Source of the DNA: Lachnospiraceae bacterium | Lineage (GTDB): Bacteria > Bacillota > Clostridia > Lachnospirales > Lachnospiraceae | NCBI GenBank assembly: GCA_017521605.1 | Contig: JAFXCD010000045.1 | Span: 186,001-250,000, forward strand | Reading direction: 5' to 3' | DNA length: 64,000 bases | Shown: piece by piece, positions 37,181 through 46,814 of the stretch | Numbering within the stretch: position 1 is the first letter of the stretch | How the letters are laid out: every line of letters starts with the position of its first letter | Translations under genes and position numbers: made by a program | Notes under the pieces: model-generated | Told to the model about the DNA's origin: nothing | Seen by the model: only the letters and a program-made list of their open reading frames with translations | The model's database searches: none

Positions 37181-39883
37181 ATGGCAAATTCATCAGGCAA
37201 AAAAAAGTCGTCTAACACACAAAGAAACAAAAAGACGACAAACTCTAAAAATACAACACATAGAAAGCAGACTGCCATAGATTACAGAAAAGAAAGTGAA
37301 ATGTTCCATGAGATAGGTCTGATTATTTTCTTTATCGCAATGGTAATTCTGTTTTTATGTAATTTTGGATTGATAGGACAAGTGGGGAATGCCATTCGTG
37401 ATATTATGTTTGGTATTTTTGGATTAATAGCATATATTGTTCCTATATTTTTGTTTTTGGGTGTTAGCTTTTGGTATGCTAATTCAGGTAATCCACATGC
37501 GATCAGAAAACTTATTTCAGCTGTTTTTTTAATGTTAATGCTTGGAGTTCTTTGTGATATTTTTGCGAAGAATACTTCTAATCTTTCAGAATATCAGATA
37601 AAAGTATTATATGATTATTGCAAAACAAATCGTAATGGCGGCGGTGTTATAGCAGGTAGTATTCATTATGGTTTGAATAAATATCTGGGTTTTGTTGGAA
37701 CTATTCTGATTGTAGCACTTTGTGCGGCTGTCAGCTTTATATTGATGACTGAAAAATCATTGATTAGTGGTGTAAAAAGCGGAAGTTCCCGCATGTTGGA
37801 AAAAGGACGTGAAGATTCACAGCGTCGTAGGGAATATGCACAGGAACGTCGTGCACACCAGGAAGAATTACGTATACAGCGTGAAGAAGAACGAGCAAAA
37901 CGTGATGATGAACGACGTATTCGCATGGAGGAGAAAGAAAAACAGCGAAGGTTACAAGAAGAAGCCAAGGAAAATGAGAAGATTTTACGTATGGATAAAA
38001 AAGTATCCGGCGTCATAATGGATACAACCTTACCCAAAAAGGAAGATATGAATCTGAGGCGGGATGATATACATGAAATTATGTATAATGAGCCAAAGAT
38101 GGAAGGCTTTGATTTTGATAAGATTAAGGTTCGTTCTGCACATCAGGTAACATTACAGGAAGCTGAACCGGAAGTACAATTTGAAGCTGTTGATATAGCA
38201 ACAGACGCTACAGATGAGAATCCGAAACATTCAGAAATGAATGAAATTCGGATACATAATGAGCATACTGCAACAAAACCTGTTCAGGAACGCGTCAAAC
38301 CGGTTGCAAAGCCTGCACCGACACCTGCTCCGGGAATGAATGCAAATGATTTGAAGATAGTAAAGGACATAGAAGCCGGAGAGAAAAAAATACCCAAAAA
38401 GTATATGTTTCCACCTTTGTCCAGATTGCAAAAGGGTAGCAGTTCATCAAGTGATAATACCAGAGAACTTAAAGAAACTGCTATGCGTTTACAGCAAACC
38501 CTAAACACATTTGGTGTGAAAGTAACTGTTACAGATATTAGTCAGGGTCCCAGTGTTACACGATATGAATTACAACCTGAACAGGGGGTTAAGGTTAGTA
38601 AGATTGTATCTTTGACGGATGACATTAAATTAAATCTGGCTGCAACTGATATTCGTATTGAAGCCCCCATTCCGGGCAAGGCAGCTATTGGTATTGAGGT
38701 ACCTAATAAAGAAACTATGGGAGTAGCTTTACGTGACTTGCTGGAATCAAAGGAGTTTAGAGAGTTTCCTTCAAACATTGCCTTTGCAGTAGGTAAGGAT
38801 ATAGCAGGACAAATCATTGTTACAGATATTGCAAAAATGCCCCATATGTTAATTGCGGGTGCAACAGGATCGGGTAAATCCGTGTGTATTAATACATTAA
38901 TTATGAGTATTCTTTACAAAGCTCATCCGGATGATGTAAAACTGATTATGGTTGACCCTAAAGTAGTTGAACTTAGTGTTTATAATGGTATTCCACATCT
39001 GTTGATTCCAGTTGTTACAGATCCTAAGAAAGCTTCTGCAGCACTACATTGGGCTGTAAACGAAATGAATGAACGTTATCGATTGTTTGCAGATTTAAAT
39101 GTACGCGATATTAAGGGATATAATAAGATAGTGGAAAGTCAACGGGAAAGCGGTGATGAATCGGCTCCAGCCAAGTTACCACAGATAGTAATTATTGTAG
39201 ATGAGTTGGCAGATTTAATGATGGTTGCTCCGGGAGAAGTGGAAGAATCTATTTGTCGTCTGGCACAGTTGGCAAGAGCATGCGGGATTCATTTGATTAT
39301 TGCAACCCAGCGTCCCAGTGTGGATGTTATTACAGGATTGATTAAGGCAAATATGCCAAGCCGTATTGCATTCTCCGTATCCAGTGGTGTTGATTCACGT
39401 ACCATTCTGGATATGAATGGTGCAGAAAAGCTTTTAGGTAAAGGTGATATGCTGTTTTATCCACAGGGATATTCAAAGCCTGCACGTGTGCAGGGGGCCT
39501 TTGTTTCAGATAAAGAAGTGTCTGAGGTGGTTGATTTCTTGAAGAATCAGGCTATAGGTAATACATATGCTGAGGATATTGAAGAAAAATTAAAGAGTAT
39601 TTCTTCCGGAAGCGGTTCTGCCGGTGGTAGTATGGACGGTAGTAATGGTAGTGGAAACGGCTTGGATGAGTATTTCGTTGAAGCTGGTAAATTTATTATT
39701 GAAAAAGACAAAGCCTCCATTGGTATGCTACAGAGAATGTTCCGAATCGGTTTTAACAGGGCTGCACGCATTATGGATCAACTTTGTGAATACGGCGTGG
39801 TAGGTGAGGAAGAAGGGACAAAGCCAAGAAAAGTATTGATGAGCATGGAACAATTTGAACAATTAGTAGAAGAAGTAATTTAA
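37181..39883 (+). CDS. spoIIIE: DNA translocase FtsK/SpoIIIE
   Basis: Pumps chromosomal DNA across the division or sporulation septum. About four N-terminal membrane helices (residues 45-190) are followed by a highly charged Arg/Glu-rich linker (about 205-275), the beta and alpha motor domains with Walker A GATGSGKS near 562 and Walker [13 protein letters not shown] near 665, and a C-terminal winged-helix gamma domain (ending [12 protein letters not shown]) that reads orienting sequences. A Ser/Gly-rich stretch near 808-825 links motor and gamma. At 900 aa it is somewhat longer than B. subtilis SpoIIIE. Confidence 0.94.
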   Translation: MANSSGKKKSSNTQRNKKTTNSKNTTHRKQTAIDYRKESEMFHEIGLIIFFIAMVILFLCNFGLIGQVGNAIRDIMFGIFGLIAYIVPIFLFLGVSFWYANSGNPHAIRKLISAVFLMLMLGVLCDIFAKNTSNLSEYQIKVLYDYCKTNRNGGGVIAGSIHYGLNKYLGFVGTILIVALCAAVSFILMTEKSLISGVKSGSSRMLEKGREDSQRRREYAQERRAHQEELRIQREEERAKRDDERRIRMEEKEKQRRLQEEAKENEKILRMDKKVSGVIMDTTLPKKEDMNLRRDDIHEIMYNEPKMEGFDFDKIKVRSAHQVTLQEAEPEVQFEAVDIATDATDENPKHSEMNEIRIHNEHTATKPVQERVKPVAKPAPTPAPGMNANDLKIVKDIEAGEKKIPKKYMFPPLSRLQKGSSSSSDNTRELKETAMRLQQTLNTFGVKVTVTDISQGPSVTRYELQPEQGVKVSKIVSLTDDIKLNLAATDIRIEAPIPGKAAIGIEVPNKETMGVALRDLLESKEFREFPSNIAFAVGKDIAGQIIVTDIAKMPHMLIAGATGSGKSVCINTLIMSILYKAHPDDVKLIMVDPKVVELSVYNGIPHLLIPVVTDPKKASAALHWAVNEMNERYRLFADLNVRDIKGYNKIVESQRESGDESAPAKLPQIVIIVDELADLMMVAPGEVEESICRLAQLARACGIHLIIATQRPSVDVITGLIKANMPSRIAFSVSSGVDSRTILDMNGAEKLLGKGDMLFYPQGYSKPARVQGAFVSDKEVSEVVDFLKNQAIGNTYAEDIEEKLKSISSGSGSAGGSMDGSNGSGNGLDEYFVEAGKFIIEKDKASIGMLQRMFRIGFNRAARIMDQLCEYGVVGEEEGTKPRKVLMSMEQFEQLVEEVI

Positions 39884-39903
39884 ATTTCGAAAGGAAATAT
39901 TAC

Positions 39904-41574
39904 ATGAAAACAGATATTCAGATTGCACAGGAAGCAGTAATGGAGCCCATTGTTAATGTGGCAAAGACCTTGGGTATTACAGAGGATGAACTTGAATTAT
40001 ATGGTAAATATAAAGCAAAAATATCTAATGAATATTTGCAGAAAATTAAGTCTAATCCTGACGGAAAATTAATATTGGTAACGGCCATTAACCCTACTCC
40101 TGCCGGAGAAGGTAAAACTACAACCAGCGTAGGTTTAGGTCAGGCATTTGGTAAATTGGGTAAAAAGGCCATAATTGCGTTAAGAGAACCTTCATTAGGA
40201 CCGTGTTTTGGTGTGAAGGGAGGAGCTGCAGGTGGTGGTTATGCTCAGGTAGTTCCTATGGAAGAGTTAAACCTTCATTTTACAGGGGATTTTCATGCCA
40301 TTACCAGCGCAAATAATCTGCTGGCTGCTTTGTTGGATAATCACATCCAGCAGGGTAATGAATTAAATATTGATACCAGAAATGTGGTGTGGAAACGCTG
40401 TTTAGATATGAATGACAGAGTCTTACGTAATGTTGTAGTAGGTCTTGGAGCTAAAATGGATGGTGTTGTACGTGAAGACCATTTTGTAATAACGGTAGCT
40501 TCTGAAATTATGGCGATTCTTTGCCTTTCTTCTGATATGAAGGATTTGAAGGAAAGATTATCACGTATTGTTGTGGCTTATGATTATGCTGGTACACCGG
40601 TAACAGCAGGTCAGTTAAATGCTGTTGGTGCAATGGCTGCATTATTGAAGGATGCACTAAAGCCAAATCTGATTCAGACCCTTGAACATACACCGGCTTT
40701 GATACATGGTGGACCCTTTGCAAATATTGCACATGGATGCAACTCTGTCATTGCCACAAAAGCAGGACTTAAAATGGCTGATTATTGTATTACAGAAGCT
40801 GGATTCGGTGCAGATTTGGGTGCTGAGAAGTTCTTCGATATTAAGTGTCGTATGGCAGGTTTGAAACCGGATGCAGTTGTTTTGGTTGCAACCATCAGAG
40901 CATTGAAGTATAATGGCGGTGTTGTAAAGGCAGATTTGAATCAGGAGAATCTGGCTGCTTTAGAAAAGGGTATTGTAAATCTCGAGAAACATATTGAAAA
41001 TTTACAAAAATATGATGTACCGATTGTTGTTACTTTAAATTCATTTGTAACAGATACATATAAAGAGATTGCATTAGTTAAGAGTTTCTGCGAAGATAGA
41101 AATTGTGAATTTGCACTTTCTGAAGTATGGGAAAAGGGTGGCGAAGGTGGTATAGCTTTAGCAGAAAAAGTGATTGAAACTTTAGAAAACAAGGAAAGTA
41201 AATTTAAACCAATTTATCAGGATGAGATAACTTTAAAAGAAAAGATAGAAGTGGTATCCAAAGAAATATACGGAGCAGATGGTGTTGTATTTGCTCCTGC
41301 TGCCGCAAAACAATTGGCCAGACTGGAAGAGTTGGGATATGGTAATCTGCCCGTATGTATGGCAAAGAATCAATACTCATTATCTGATGATCCTACCAGA
41401 TTAGGAAGACCGGAAGGATTTGAAATGAATATACGTGAAGTGTATGTTTCAGCAGGTGCAGGTTTTGTAGTGGCATTGACAGGAGCAGTCACTACCATGC
41501 CGGGACTTTCAAAAACTCCTGCTGCATATGGTATAGATGTGAATGATGATGGTATGATTACCGGATTATTTTAA
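39904..41574 (+). CDS. fhs: Formate-tetrahydrofolate ligase
   Basis: ATP-dependent formation of 10-formyl-THF from formate. The P-loop-like [20 protein letters not shown] is near residue 65, with [23 protein letters not shown] and [19 protein letters not shown] following, both specific to the family. At 556 aa it is full length. It lies 20 bp after spoIIIE and 17 bp before folD, with which it forms a one-carbon pair. Confidence 0.96.
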   Translation: MKTDIQIAQEAVMEPIVNVAKTLGITEDELELYGKYKAKISNEYLQKIKSNPDGKLILVTAINPTPAGEGKTTTSVGLGQAFGKLGKKAIIALREPSLGPCFGVKGGAAGGGYAQVVPMEELNLHFTGDFHAITSANNLLAALLDNHIQQGNELNIDTRNVVWKRCLDMNDRVLRNVVVGLGAKMDGVVREDHFVITVASEIMAILCLSSDMKDLKERLSRIVVAYDYAGTPVTAGQLNAVGAMAALLKDALKPNLIQTLEHTPALIHGGPFANIAHGCNSVIATKAGLKMADYCITEAGFGADLGAEKFFDIKCRMAGLKPDAVVLVATIRALKYNGGVVKADLNQENLAALEKGIVNLEKHIENLQKYDVPIVVTLNSFVTDTYKEIALVKSFCEDRNCEFALSEVWEKGGEGGIALAEKVIETLENKESKFKPIYQDEITLKEKIEVVSKEIYGADGVVFAPAAAKQLARLEELGYGNLPVCMAKNQYSLSDDPTRLGRPEGFEMNIREVYVSAGAGFVVALTGAVTTMPGLSKTPAAYGIDVNDDGMITGLF

Positions 41575-41591
41575 GAAAAGAGGTTAAAACA

Positions 41592-42440
41592 ATGTATCAG
41601 CTTATTGATGGTAAGAAAATTAGTGCGGAAATTAAAGAAGAGGTTAAAGCAAAGGTTGCTGAATATAAGAAACAGGGTGTAGAGATTACTCTTGCTGTTA
41701 TTCAGGTTGGTAACGACCCGGCTTCAAGTGTTTATGTAGGAAATAAGAAGAAGGCTTGTGAATTTGTAGGAATTCGTTCTCTTTCTTATGAACTTCCCGA
41801 GGAAACAACACAGGAAGAATTGTTGGATTTAGTAAAAGAATTGAATGAACGTGCGGATGTGAATGGTATTTTGGTACAATTACCTTTACCTAAACAAATT
41901 GATGAAGAAACCGTTTTGAATACCATTTCACCTTTAAAGGATGTGGATGGTTTTCACCCTATGAATGTGGGTGCACTATGTATTGGTAAAGCAGGCTTTG
42001 TTTCATGTACACCTGCCGGTATTATTGAACTTTTAAAACGTTCCGATGTTGATATCGCAGGTAAAGAATGTGTTGTTATAGGAAGAAGCAATATTGTTGG
42101 CAAACCTATGGCATTATTGTTATTAAGAGAAAACGGAACAGTTACCGTTACACATAGCAGAACGATTGATTTAAAAGAAGTAACATCCCGTGCAGATATT
42201 TTAGTAGTTGCAATTGGTAAACCTAAGATGATTACAGCAGAGTATGTAAAAAAAGGTGCGGTAGTTATTGATGTAGGTATACATCGCGATGCTAATAATA
42301 AGCTTTGTGGTGATGTGGATTTTGATAATGTGGCTGAAAAGTGTAACGCAATAACACCTGTACCAGGTGGTGTTGGACCTATGACAATTGCTATGTTAAT
42401 GAAGAATTGTGTGGAAAGTGTTGCATTACAGAATATATGA
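41592..42440 (+). CDS. folD: Methylenetetrahydrofolate dehydrogenase / methenyl-THF cyclohydrolase
   Basis: Interconverts methylene-, methenyl- and formyl-THF. It shows [14 protein letters not shown] with the catalytic Lys near residue 54, [13 protein letters not shown] near 93, [12 protein letters not shown] near 116 and the NADP-binding [18 protein letters not shown] near 158. The length of 282 aa is usual. It follows fhs and is probably cotranscribed. Confidence 0.96.
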   Translation: MYQLIDGKKISAEIKEEVKAKVAEYKKQGVEITLAVIQVGNDPASSVYVGNKKKACEFVGIRSLSYELPEETTQEELLDLVKELNERADVNGILVQLPLPKQIDEETVLNTISPLKDVDGFHPMNVGALCIGKAGFVSCTPAGIIELLKRSDVDIAGKECVVIGRSNIVGKPMALLLLRENGTVTVTHSRTIDLKEVTSRADILVVAIGKPKMITAEYVKKGAVVIDVGIHRDANNKLCGDVDFDNVAEKCNAITPVPGGVGPMTIAMLMKNCVESVALQNI

Positions 42441-42456
42441 TTAAGGAGAATCACCC

Positions 42457-43326
42457 ATGAAATGTAAAAAATGTGGTGCTGAAATCCCTGACGGAAATTT
42501 GTATTGCGAGAAATGTGGAGAAGAGATTACAATTGTTCCATTATTTGAACCGGAATTAGAAACACAGATTGTAGAAAGTCTACATAGAATTAGCGATGAA
42601 GTATCGGAACAAACTGCTAGTCTCCAATATGAAAACAGAAGAAAAAAATATCATTATCTAAGATTAGTTATTTTGATGGTACTAATAAGTTTAATTATCG
42701 GAGTTTTAGCACTGATTTATTTAATTAATTCATCTTTATATCAGTTGAACCGAGCAAACAGCTATATTATAGAAGGTGATTATGAAGAGGCAATAAATCA
42801 TTTTGAACAGGCTTTGGCTAAAGAACCTGATAACTATATTGATATTTATATGTATATGATTGATTGCTATGAAAAGCTTGGATATGATGGTCAGTATGAG
42901 GAGTATCTCTTACGTGTTATATCAAGCCCTGATAAAACAGAAACCCAAGAATTTATAGCATATTCGAAATTGATTCAATTATATAGAGAAGGGAATAGCT
43001 TTCAAACAATAAATATCTTGTTAAAGAACTGTAATAGTGATAAGATAAAAGAGCAGTTTAAAAACTATTTGGTTACTGTACCTGTATTTCATTATGAAGA
43101 AGGTGTATATAATGAAATAATACCATTGAAAATTACATCAACGGAAGGGTATTCAATATATTACACATTAGATGGAAGCGAACCTACCAAAGAAAGTTTA
43201 AAATATACAGAACCTATATTTTTAGATAATGGTTTTTATGAATTTCGTGCCGTATGCATGAATGATTATGGTGTATATAGTGATATAATTACAAAAAAAT
43301 ACGAGATAATTTTTGCAGACAAGTAA
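42457..43326 (+). CDS. Zinc-ribbon / TM / TPR protein with chitobiase-like C-terminal domain
   Basis: Four modules are visible. A zinc ribbon (residues 1-25: CKKCGAEIP, CEKCGEE) is followed by one transmembrane helix (about 68-92), TPR-like helices (about 95-195: GDYEEAINHFEQALAKEPDN), and a C-terminal beta domain (about 205-285: YYTLDGSEPT, YEFRAVCMNDYG) of the chitobiase/beta-hexosaminidase C-terminal type found in clostridial surface proteins. The zinc ribbon would be cytoplasmic and the rest outside. Function unknown; envelope sensing or assembly is a guess. It lies 16 bp after folD. Confidence 0.72.
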   Translation: MKCKKCGAEIPDGNLYCEKCGEEITIVPLFEPELETQIVESLHRISDEVSEQTASLQYENRRKKYHYLRLVILMVLISLIIGVLALIYLINSSLYQLNRANSYIIEGDYEEAINHFEQALAKEPDNYIDIYMYMIDCYEKLGYDGQYEEYLLRVISSPDKTETQEFIAYSKLIQLYREGNSFQTINILLKNCNSDKIKEQFKNYLVTVPVFHYEEGVYNEIIPLKITSTEGYSIYYTLDGSEPTKESLKYTEPIFLDNGFYEFRAVCMNDYGVYSDIITKKYEIIFADK

Positions 43327-43379
43327 CTTTTATTTATTGTTTGCGCTAATATAAACTACAACGAAAGGTGTATGTAAAG

Positions 43380-44258
43380 ATGTATAAGATTGTAAAAGCA
43401 AAAGAACTTACCACCAACATTTATTTAATGGAAGTGGAAGCAAAAAGAGTTGCACATGCTTGCGAACCCGGACAATTTGTCATTGTCAGAATGGATGAGG
43501 ATGGAGAAAGAATTCCTTTGACTATTTGTGATTATGACCGCGAAAAGGGAACTGTAACTATCGTTTTCCAGGCAATTGGTGCAGGTACTTTAAAGATGAC
43601 AAAATTGCAGGAGGGGGATGCTTTCCATGATTTTGTGGGACCTTTAGGTTGTCCTTCTGAATTTGTGCATGAAGATTTGGAGGAATTAAAGAAGAAAAAT
43701 ATTCTCTTTGTTGCGGGTGGTGTAGGTACCGCTCCTGTATATCCACAGGTTAAATGGCTTCATGAGCATGGTATTGCAGCAGACGTTATTGTTGGTAGCA
43801 AGACCAAGGATCTTTTAATTCTTGAAGAAGAAATGAAGGCAGTTGCAGGTAATCTTTATGTAACTACTGATGATGGTTCCTATGGTAGAAGCGGTATGGT
43901 TACCCAGACTATCAAGGACTTGGTTGCTGAAGGCAAGAAGTATGATGTTTGTGTAGCAATCGGACCTATGATTATGATGAAGTTTGTATGCTTGCTTACC
44001 AAGGAGTTGGAGATTCCTACAATCGTAAGCTTGAACCCTATTATGGTTGACGGTACCGGTATGTGCGGTGCTTGTCGTGTTACTGTAGGCGGACAGGTGA
44101 AGTTTGCTTGTGTAGATGGTCCTGAATTTGACGGACATTTGGTAGATTTCAATGAAGCAATGACTCGTCAGCAGATTTATAAGACAGCTGAAGGCAGAGC
44201 ATTTTTAAAAGAGCAAGAAGGCGATACACATCATGGCGGATGTGGAAATTGCAACTAA
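43380..44258 (+). CDS. nfnA: NADH-dependent ferredoxin:NADP+ oxidoreductase, small subunit
   Basis: The FNR-like subunit of the electron-bifurcating transhydrogenase NfnAB. The FAD-binding RIPLTICD, NAD-binding VAGGVGTAPVYPQVKW near residue 113 and a [2Fe-2S] cysteine set in GTGMCGACRVTVGGQVKFAC near 223 are visible. The C-terminus ends in a His-Gly-Cys rich HHGGCGNCN. I chose the ATG at 43380, 11 bases after GAAAGG; a GTG at 43368 sits on the Shine-Dalgarno. The subunit resembles the electron-transfer subunit of dihydroorotate dehydrogenase, but the NfnB neighbour settles it. Confidence 0.9.
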   Translation: MYKIVKAKELTTNIYLMEVEAKRVAHACEPGQFVIVRMDEDGERIPLTICDYDREKGTVTIVFQAIGAGTLKMTKLQEGDAFHDFVGPLGCPSEFVHEDLEELKKKNILFVAGGVGTAPVYPQVKWLHEHGIAADVIVGSKTKDLLILEEEMKAVAGNLYVTTDDGSYGRSGMVTQTIKDLVAEGKKYDVCVAIGPMIMMKFVCLLTKELEIPTIVSLNPIMVDGTGMCGACRVTVGGQVKFACVDGPEFDGHLVDFNEAMTRQQIYKTAEGRAFLKEQEGDTHHGGCGNCN

Positions 44259-44274
44259 TAGGGAGGAAATTAAA

Positions 44275-45660
44275 ATGGACGTATTAAAGAAAGTACCCGT
44301 TAGAGAGCAGGATCCACAGATTCGTGCTACTAACTTTGAAGAAGTTTGTTTGGGATATAACAAAGAAGAGGCTATGTCTGAAGCTAACAGATGTATCGGC
44401 TGCAAGAATGCACAGTGTGTAAAGGGTTGTCCTGTAGCTATTGATATTCCCGGCTTTATTGCTAAGGTAAAGGAAGGTAATATTGAGGATGCATATCAGA
44501 TTATCAGCGAATCCAGTGCACTTCCTGCAGTTTGTGGACGTGTTTGTCCTCAGGAAAGCCAGTGTGAAGGCAAGTGTATCCGTGGTATTAAGGGTGAGCC
44601 TGTTTCTATCGGTAAGTTAGAGAGATTTGTAGCTGATTATGCTCGTGAAAATGGCATTAAGCCAGAAGGCGCTAAAGAAAAGAAGGGCAAAAGCATCGCA
44701 GTTATCGGTTCCGGTCCTGCAGGTTTAACCTGTGCAGGTGATTTGGCAAAGATGGGTTATGATGTAACCATTTTTGAAGCATTACATGAGCCCGGTGGAG
44801 TTTTGGTTTACGGTATTCCCGAGTTCCGTCTTCCCAAGAAGGCGGTAGTAGCTAAGGAAATTGAAAACGTAAAATCACTTGGTGTAAAGATTGAGACTAA
44901 TGTAGTAGTTGGTAAGTCTGTAAAGATTGATGAATTAATTGAAGATGAAGGGTTTGATGCTGTATTTATCGGTTCCGGTGCAGGTCTTCCTAAGTTTATG
45001 GGTATCCCCGGTGAAAATGCTAATGGTGTATTCTCGGCAAATGAGTACTTAACCAGAAGCAACCTGATGAAAGCATTTGATGAAAATTCAACCACACCTA
45101 TTATGCATGGTAAAAAAGTAGCTGTAGTTGGTGGTGGTAATGTGGCTATGGATGCTGCGAGAACTGCTTTAAGACTCGGTGCAGAGGTACATATTGTATA
45201 CCGCCGTAGTGAAGAAGAGCTTCCTGCCCGTGTAGAAGAAGTGCATCATGCAAAAGAAGAAGGCATTATCTTTGATTTGTTAACCAACCCGATCGAAATC
45301 CTTAAGGATGATAAGGGCTGGGTAACCGGTATGAAGTGTGTGAAGATGGAACTTGGTGAGCCCGATGAGTCTGGCAGAAGAAGACCGGTTGTAAAGGCTG
45401 ATTCTGAGTTTGTTATGGAGTTAGATACTGTAATTATGTCACTTGGTACGTCTCCCAATCCTTTGATTTCTTCTACTACAGAAGGTCTTGAAGTTAATAA
45501 GTGGAAATGTATCGTAGCAGATGATGAAAACGGCAGTACTTCTAAACAAGGAGTATATGCAGGTGGAGATGCTGTTACCGGTGCTGCAACCGTTATTTTA
45601 GCTATGGGTGCAGGTAAAGCGGCAGCAAAAGGTATTGATGAGTATTTAAGCAATAAATAA
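44275..45660 (+). CDS. nfnB: NADH-dependent ferredoxin:NADP+ oxidoreductase, large subunit (GltD-like)
   Basis: Carries the bifurcating FAD and two [4Fe-4S] clusters. The N-terminal cluster ligands are in CIGCKNAQCVKGCP near residue 37 and CGRVCPQESQCEGKC near 89. FAD/NADPH-binding motifs follow: VIGSGPAGLTCAGDLAK near 144 and VVGGGNVAMDAARTALRLGA near 283. I chose the ATG at 44275 after GGGAGG; an upstream ATG at 44233 overlaps nfnA. By sequence alone it could be called glutamate synthase small chain, but pairing with NfnA favours NfnB. It supplies NADPH from NADH and reduced ferredoxin. Confidence 0.9.
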   Translation: MDVLKKVPVREQDPQIRATNFEEVCLGYNKEEAMSEANRCIGCKNAQCVKGCPVAIDIPGFIAKVKEGNIEDAYQIISESSALPAVCGRVCPQESQCEGKCIRGIKGEPVSIGKLERFVADYARENGIKPEGAKEKKGKSIAVIGSGPAGLTCAGDLAKMGYDVTIFEALHEPGGVLVYGIPEFRLPKKAVVAKEIENVKSLGVKIETNVVVGKSVKIDELIEDEGFDAVFIGSGAGLPKFMGIPGENANGVFSANEYLTRSNLMKAFDENSTTPIMHGKKVAVVGGGNVAMDAARTALRLGAEVHIVYRRSEEELPARVEEVHHAKEEGIIFDLLTNPIEILKDDKGWVTGMKCVKMELGEPDESGRRRPVVKADSEFVMELDTVIMSLGTSPNPLISSTTEGLEVNKWKCIVADDENGSTSKQGVYAGGDAVTGAATVILAMGAGKAAAKGIDEYLSNK

Positions 45661-45666
45661 ATGAAG

Positions 45667-45705
45667 AGTCCTCCCCTGAAACAATCAGGGAAGGACTTAT
45701 TATAA
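45667..45705 (+). terminator. Possible terminator after nfnB
   Basis: A 13-bp stem with one mismatch (45667-45679 with 45685-45697) and a 5-nt loop. The following TATTATAAT is not a clean T run. Confidence 0.6.
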
Positions 45706-45724
45706 TTATTTGGGAGGTATTATT

Positions 45725-46201
45725 TTGGCTAATTATATGGATAGCGCAGAAAGAGCGGAAGAGAATCGTTCTTCAGCATGGGTATTATTATTGGTTGGAG
45801 GTATTGGTTTAATAATTATTATTCTTAATCTGTGTAATGTTATACAGTTACCCATTTATGGCTTTACCAAATATATGTTCAGCGGATTAATGGGTGCTTT
45901 ATGTATTATATTTCTAATAGCAGGTTTTGTTTCTATTAAGAAATCTAAAACATATACTAATGCAGCGACTGTTGAAAAAGATAATAAAAGTAAAATTATA
46001 GAATGGTGTAAGGATAATGAAGTGGCTGCTAAAATCAATATGGCTATTGAAAATGAATTCCCCAATTTACCTGAAGAAGAGATATATTTTAAACGTTATG
46101 AAGGCCTTAAATTTTTTGTTTTTAAGAATTTTGACAGTATGAGTGTACCTTTTCTGGAGCATGTGATTGATGAAATTTATGATTCATTGTTTGAGGACTA
46201 A
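45725..46201 (+). CDS. Small two-helix membrane protein, function unknown
   Basis: About 158 aa: two hydrophobic helices (roughly residues 18-38 and 46-68), then a hydrophilic, acidic C-terminal domain of about 85 residues. I chose the TTG at 45725, seven bases after GGGAGG; the first ATG (45737) is 19 bases from it and an earlier TTG overlaps it. No characterised family is recognised. It ends 2 bp before rlmH and is probably cotranscribed with it. Confidence 0.7.
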   Translation: MANYMDSAERAEENRSSAWVLLLVGGIGLIIIILNLCNVIQLPIYGFTKYMFSGLMGALCIIFLIAGFVSIKKSKTYTNAATVEKDNKSKIIEWCKDNEVAAKINMAIENEFPNLPEEEIYFKRYEGLKFFVFKNFDSMSVPFLEHVIDEIYDSLFED

Positions 46202-46203
46202 TT

Positions 46204-46683
46204 GTGAAGATAACCATTTTATGTGTTGGTAAAATTAAAGAGTCTTTTTATCGTCAGGCTATAGATGAATATGCAAAAAGACTTAGTAAATATTGTAAAC
46301 TTGAGATAATTGAAGTTGCAGATGAAAAGACACCCGATAAAGCTTCAGAAGCATTAGCAAATCAGATTAAAGAAAAAGAAGCAGAACGTATAATGGAGAA
46401 GTTAAAAGATGATTCATATGTGTTTACATTAGAAATCCTTGGTAAGCGCTTTACTTCCGAAAGCTTTGCAGAAAAAATTGAAAAGCTTGGAATTCAGGGG
46501 ACAAGCCATTTGACCTTTATTATCGGAGGTTCCCTAGGGATCCATGAAAAGGTGTTAAAGTGTTCTGATCAATCCATTAGCTTTTCAGATATGACTTTTC
46601 CTCATCAGTTAATGCGAGTGATTTTAACAGAACAAGTATATAGAGCATTTCGAATTATCAATAAAGAGCCTTATCATAAATAA
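46204..46683 (+). CDS. rlmH: 23S rRNA (pseudouridine1915-N3)-methyltransferase RlmH
   Basis: A small SPOUT methyltransferase of 159 aa. It starts with MKITILCVGKIKESFY (GTG start), has the SAM-binding FIIGGSLG near residue 104, and ends in the diagnostic SFSDMTFPHQLMRVILTEQVYRAFRI and YHK. The stop codon is inside the terminator hairpin, so the last codons also form the stem. Confidence 0.96.
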   Translation: MKITILCVGKIKESFYRQAIDEYAKRLSKYCKLEIIEVADEKTPDKASEALANQIKEKEAERIMEKLKDDSYVFTLEILGKRFTSESFAEKIEKLGIQGTSHLTFIIGGSLGIHEKVLKCSDQSISFSDMTFPHQLMRVILTEQVYRAFRIINKEPYHK

Positions 46684-46696
46684 GGTTCTTTTTTTG
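46663..46696 (+). terminator. Rho-independent terminator overlapping the rlmH stop codon
   Basis: AAAGAGCCTTAT (46663-46674) pairs with ATAAGGTTCTTT (46680-46691), with one G-U pair, followed by a T run. The left arm is coding sequence and the TAA at 46681-46683 lies in the right arm. Confidence 0.85.
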
Positions 46697-46756
46697 TTGA
46701 ATTTTGAAAAAATTTTAATTTTTTTGAAAATTTATCTGTAATTTTGATTTTATATG

Positions 46757-46765
46757 TGTTATAAT
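46757..46765 (+). promoter_or_regulatory. Extended -10 element upstream of the chemoreceptor-like gene
   Basis: TGT directly followed by TATAAT (46760-46765), with no good -35 at 17 bp. It lies 50 bp before the start codon. I see no clear motility-type (sigma-28) promoter. Confidence 0.45.
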
Positions 46766-46814
46766 TCTTATAACATAAAAGAAATACATCAATCATATAT
46801 TAGGAGGATTTTCT

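Noticed and set aside
39884-39903. Tetrahydrofolate riboswitch before fhs
   Set aside because: Only 20 bp separate spoIIIE and fhs, too little for a riboswitch.
41954-42454. 166-aa minus-strand open frame within folD
   Set aside because: Antisense shadow of a conserved gene with no independent support.
46760-46775. TTATAA-TTC-TTATAA inverted repeat as an operator before the MCP gene
   Set aside because: Short and purely AT in an AT-rich region; it overlaps the -10 and could be chance.
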